Assembly: GCA_020161835.1 (NCBI GenBank)
Contig: JAIUNL010000010.1
Coordinates: 62,001 to 126,000, forward strand
DNA length: 64,000 nucleotides
DNA from: Bacteroidota bacterium
GTDB taxonomy: Bacteria > Bacteroidota > JABWAT01
Direction: 5' to 3'
Positions 60,874 to 64,000 of this stretch are shown one piece after another. Numbering within the stretch: position 1 is the first letter of the stretch; every line of letters begins with the position of its first letter. The notes under the pieces are model-generated. The model searched no databases. It worked only from the letters and a program-made list of their open reading frames with translations, and was not told the origin of the DNA. Made by a program: the position numbers and the translations under genes.

Positions 60874-62109
60874 ATGGATTATACCAAAGATATCCCTTCA
60901 TTCGAAGAAGCCAAATCAATTATCGTAAATAGTGTTAGATCTATCGAAACCGTTTACGTCCCGATTAAAAAAGCTCAGGGTAATATTATTTCTCAGGATA
61001 TTATAGCCGGAGAAAATTTACCGCCATTTAATAACTCTGCTGTTGATGGTTACGCTGTCAAAATTAAAAATGTTCAGGCGGCTACACCTGAAAAGCCCAT
61101 TTTGATTGATACTCTTGATGACGTACCAGCCGGAAAACTTCCCACTACCCGTCTCCGTTCCGGAACAACTGTAAAAGTGATGACCGGTGCACCTGTTCCT
61201 GAAGGAACTGATGCTGTTGTTCCTATCGAATTAACAGAATCTACTTATGGAAACCGCATAAAAGTGATTGGCTCGGTTGATGAACTTGCAAACATCAGAT
61301 TTGTAGGTGAAGATGTAACAAAAGGCGAAGTTATCTTTTCTGCTGGAACAGAAGTTACTTTTGGGAATATTGGGCTGCTTGCTGCATTAGGTTTTATCGA
61401 AATTCCGGTTTATCGTCGTCCCAGAATCGGGATTTTGGCAAGTGGTGATGAATTGATTCCTATTGACAAACCTCTCACTCCCGGAAAAATCAGAAATTCC
61501 AACACGTACATGCTTATGGCTCTTGCTCAGGCTTGTAATGCTGACGTAGTTAATCTGGGTGTTGCAAAAGACTCCATTTCTGATATCACCAACCGGATTA
61601 AAAAGGGTGAAGAAGCAGACATCATCGTTTGCACCGGCGGAGCCTCTGTAGGTGATCGTGATTTTCTCAAAAAGGCCTTCGCAGAACTAAACGTTCAAAT
61701 TAAATTTACCTCTGTCAGACAAAAACCTGGAAAACCTCTCATCTTTGGTACAATGGATGGTAAACCTGTTTTTGGTCTTCCCGGCAATCCTGTTTCAACA
61801 TTCGTCAGTTTTCTTGAATATGTTGTTCCGGTAATTAAGAAAATGCTTGATTATGAGAAAACTGACTATCATTATTTCCCTGCAACCCTTCAGGAAGATA
61901 TTCACAAACATCCGGGTAAAACCCACTTCATCAGAGGGATTGCTAATCTTCATCATGATGGAACTTACACTGTCAAAACAACCGGAAAGCAAAGCAGTGG
62001 CCTAATGACTTCAATTGCGAATGCAAATTGTATCATTCACCTTGATGAAGAATCCGGAACGGCCCATAAGGGTAGTAAAGTCAAGATTCACCTCATGAAT
62101 CTCATCTAA
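60874..62109 (+). CDS. moeA: molybdopterin molybdenumtransferase
   Basis: A 411-residue protein of normal MoeA length that inserts molybdate into adenylated molybdopterin. Family motifs are complete: NNSAVDGYAVK near 49-59, MTGAPVPEGTDAVVP near 109-123, RPRIGILASGDELI near 181-194, TGGASVGDRDF near 250-260, and GLPGNPVSTFVSF near 307-319. It is the only molybdenum-cofactor gene in the window, so the rest of the pathway must lie elsewhere. The short 23-bp divergent gap to the Nudix gene leaves little space for two promoters. Confidence 0.96.
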   Translation: MDYTKDIPSFEEAKSIIVNSVRSIETVYVPIKKAQGNIISQDIIAGENLPPFNNSAVDGYAVKIKNVQAATPEKPILIDTLDDVPAGKLPTTRLRSGTTVKVMTGAPVPEGTDAVVPIELTESTYGNRIKVIGSVDELANIRFVGEDVTKGEVIFSAGTEVTFGNIGLLAALGFIEIPVYRRPRIGILASGDELIPIDKPLTPGKIRNSNTYMLMALAQACNADVVNLGVAKDSISDITNRIKKGEEADIIVCTGGASVGDRDFLKKAFAELNVQIKFTSVRQKPGKPLIFGTMDGKPVFGLPGNPVSTFVSFLEYVVPVIKKMLDYEKTDYHYFPATLQEDIHKHPGKTHFIRGIANLHHDGTYTVKTTGKQSSGLMTSIANANCIIHLDEESGTAHKGSKVKIHLMNLI

Positions 62110-62134
62110 ACCTAACGTTTTCTGTTTTTAAAAT

Positions 62135-62172
62135 GTTGTACCTTTATTGAAATTTTTCTGTAAAGGTACAAC
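62135..62172 (+). promoter_or_regulatory. 12-bp perfect inverted repeat at the malic enzyme start
   Basis: GTTGTACCTTTA (62135-62146) and TAAAGGTACAAC (62161-62172) are exact reverse complements separated by 14 bp. The left arm contains the promoter-like box TACCTTTA; the right arm contains the ribosome-binding AAAGG and ends directly at the ATG. It could be an operator or, if transcription starts upstream, a hairpin hiding the ribosome site. Confidence 0.6.
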
Positions 62173-64000
62173 ATGATTATCCGCAAAAAAGACGCTCTCG
62201 ATTACCACTCTGAAGGCCGCCCCGGCAAAATTGAAGTGGTTTCAACCAAACCAACCCTGTCTCAGCGTGATCTCGGACTTGCCTACACTCCAGGTGTCGC
62301 TGAACCCTGCCGTGAAATTGCTCTTGATAAAGATGCGGTCTATAAATACACCGCAAAGGGAAACCTCGTTGCGGTAATTTCAAACGGAACAGCAGTTTTA
62401 GGTCTTGGTGATATCGGACCTGAAGCCGGAAAACCTGTCATGGAAGGAAAGGGAATCCTTTTTAAAAAATTTGCCGATATCGATGTTTTTGATATTGAAA
62501 TTGATTCTCACGATCCTGATGAAATCATTACCATTGTTAAATCACTTCAACCTACCTTCGGCGGAATCAATCTTGAAGATATAAAAGCTCCCGATTGTTT
62601 TTACATTGAGACCAAACTTCGTGAAATCATGGATATTCCCGTTTTTCACGATGATCAGCACGGAACTGCAATTATTACCGGAGCTGCATTTCTGAATGCT
62701 CTCGAACTTACAGGCAAAAAGGCTGATAAAGTAAAAATCGTGGTTTCCGGTGCCGGTGCTGCCGCAAATGCTGTAATCAAATTATTCTGCCGCTTGGGAA
62801 CTGTGCCAGAAAATGTATTCATGTTTGATTCAAAAGGATTTGTGACCACAACCCGTCCTGATCCGATCAATAAAGAAAAAATGGAATTTGCCCAGCATTT
62901 ACCCATGATGACGCTTGCAGAGTGTTTAAATGGTGCTGATGTTTTTCTTGGGTTATCTGCAGGTGGTTTGCTCAAGCCTGAAATGATTATGGGCATGAAC
63001 CCAAGCCCCATAATCTTTGCCCTTGCCAATCCTGACCCAGAAATCGGATACCACGAAGCCATCGAAGCCCGCCCGGATTTGATTATGGCAACCGGTCGTT
63101 CAGACTATCCCAACCAGGTCAATAACGTTCTTGGCTTCCCATTTATTTTCAGGGGCGCACTTGATGTACGTGCACGTACAATCAATGAAGAAATGAAACT
63201 GGCAGCAGTTTATGCTATTGCCGGTCTTGCAAAAGAAGAAGTACCCGAAAGTGTGAAAAAAATCTACGGGCTTAATTCTCTTAAGTTTGGTAAAACCTAC
63301 ATCATCCCTAAACCCTTCGATCCGCGGGTACTGACACGTGTTGCTCCGGCCGTAGCCAAAGCAGCCATGGATACCGGTGTTGCACGCATTCAGATTGAAA
63401 ATTTCGATGTTTACGAGCAGGAACTGATCAGCCGGATGGGATGGACGAAGGATATCATCAGACGGGTTATTCATAAAGCAAAACTAAACCCAAAACGTTT
63501 GGTTATTGCTGAAGGTGATCACCCGATGGCATTAAAAGCTGCCCAGATCCTGATTGATGAAAAAATTGCTTTTCCAATTCTTCTCGGAAATATTCCAAAA
63601 ATCCAAAAGCTTGCAGCCGAACTTGATATGGATCTTGGAGAAATTAAAATTATTGATCCAAGAAACTTCCCTGATATTGAGCGGTATGCAAACGAACTGC
63701 TTAAATCCCGGCAAAGACATGGTGTAAACAAAGTTGATACCTTCGACCTTGTTAAACACAGATCCTATTTTGGTCCGTTGATGGTTAAACTTGGCGAAGC
63801 GGATGCAATGGTTACTGGTGTAACCACTTCCTACTCCCGTTATCTTAAACCAACTATTCAGCTTCTTGGAAAAGAAAACCGGGTATTTGGTCTTCACTTT
63901 ATTCTTACCAAACAGGAAGCCTTATTTTTTGCGGATACGACACTGAATATTAATCCGGATGCTGAAACACTTGCTGAAATCGCCATTCAGTCTGCTGATT
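62173..64000 (+). CDS. maeB: NADP-dependent malic enzyme with phosphotransacetylase-like domain, 3' end outside window
   Basis: The gene is open to the right edge; 609 codons are visible of about 750 expected. The malic enzyme part shows [14 protein letters not shown], the family Tyr/Lys region in [27 protein letters not shown] and the nucleotide loop [16 protein letters not shown]. From about residue 430 a phosphotransacetylase-like domain begins ([34 protein letters not shown]). This fusion is the MaeB type, which decarboxylates malate to pyruvate; the C-terminal domain is usually regulatory. The start ATG follows a perfect inverted repeat. Confidence 0.95.
   Translation, partial: MIIRKKDALDYHSEGRPGKIEVVSTKPTLSQRDLGLAYTPGVAEPCREIALDKDAVYKYTAKGNLVAVISNGTAVLGLGDIGPEAGKPVMEGKGILFKKFADIDVFDIEIDSHDPDEIITIVKSLQPTFGGINLEDIKAPDCFYIETKLREIMDIPVFHDDQHGTAIITGAAFLNALELTGKKADKVKIVVSGAGAAANAVIKLFCRLGTVPENVFMFDSKGFVTTTRPDPINKEKMEFAQHLPMMTLAECLNGADVFLGLSAGGLLKPEMIMGMNPSPIIFALANPDPEIGYHEAIEARPDLIMATGRSDYPNQVNNVLGFPFIFRGALDVRARTINEEMKLAAVYAIAGLAKEEVPESVKKIYGLNSLKFGKTYIIPKPFDPRVLTRVAPAVAKAAMDTGVARIQIENFDVYEQELISRMGWTKDIIRRVIHKAKLNPKRLVIAEGDHPMALKAAQILIDEKIAFPILLGNIPKIQKLAAELDMDLGEIKIIDPRNFPDIERYANELLKSRQRHGVNKVDTFDLVKHRSYFGPLMVKLGEADAMVTGVTTSYSRYLKPTIQLLGKENRVFGLHFILTKQEALFFADTTLNINPDAETLAEIAIQSAD

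Overview
The window looks like a chromosomal segment of a bacterium from the Fibrobacteres-Chlorobi-Bacteroidetes group, most like Ignavibacteria or a relative. Three secreted proteins end in a type A Por-secretion (T9SS) sorting domain of the NYPNPFNPST kind. DUF4292, DUF4286, an EnvC-like M23 protein and TPR lipoproteins sit in orders usual for that group, and promoter-like boxes of the form TA(T/C)CTTTA recall the Bacteroidota -7 element. Many genes nevertheless have good Shine-Dalgarno sites. No rRNA, intact tRNA, CRISPR array, prophage or complete insertion sequence was seen.

Positions 1-5600 are an AT-rich accessory island and the best candidate for an undescribed system. A minus-strand operon with 1, 4 and 6 nt between genes encodes (i) a 902-aa protein joining a PUA/EVE-like N-terminus, a MORC/MutL-like GHKL ATPase and a second histidine-kinase-type ATPase with a phospho-accepting His box, (ii) a receiver-like protein with all expected acidic, Ser and Lys positions, (iii) a 175-aa protein I do not recognise, and (iv) a C5-cytosine DNA methyltransferase cut off by the window edge. 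A restriction-type HNH endonuclease is transcribed divergently. I read this as a restriction-modification or defence locus wired to two-component-like signalling.

Positions 5.6-19.6 kb hold metabolic and envelope genes: a PLP aminotransferase with a FeeM-like acyltransferase, a GH3 glucosidase, a lipoprotein, a T9SS cargo protein, two glycosyltransferases, an MsbA-like exporter and a small exported protein. Their gaps are filled with composite dispersed repeats; two multi-unit copies flank the lipoprotein gene. Positions 19.7-32.7 kb encode a hybrid sensor kinase, a winged-helix-like protein, a giant TPR protein, an acidic low-complexity protein, an acyl-CoA carboxyltransferase and an MltD-like transglycosylase.

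Positions 33-41 kb carry two tandem secreted alpha-amylases that share a CBM26/chitobiase-like/T9SS C-terminal half. The first is preceded by a strong promoter and two LacI-type operator-like palindromes. Positions 41-46 kb hold a HlyD-like/VTC/DUF4956 operon and a large EF-hand membrane protein. From 46 kb onward genes are mostly housekeeping: a SpoU methyltransferase, cmk-rpsA, mtaB, an EnvC/DUF4292/TPR/reductase operon next to a tRNA-like remnant, an ArsC-like protein, a DUF255 thioredoxin-domain protein, a Nudix hydrolase, moeA and a malic enzyme cut by the right edge.
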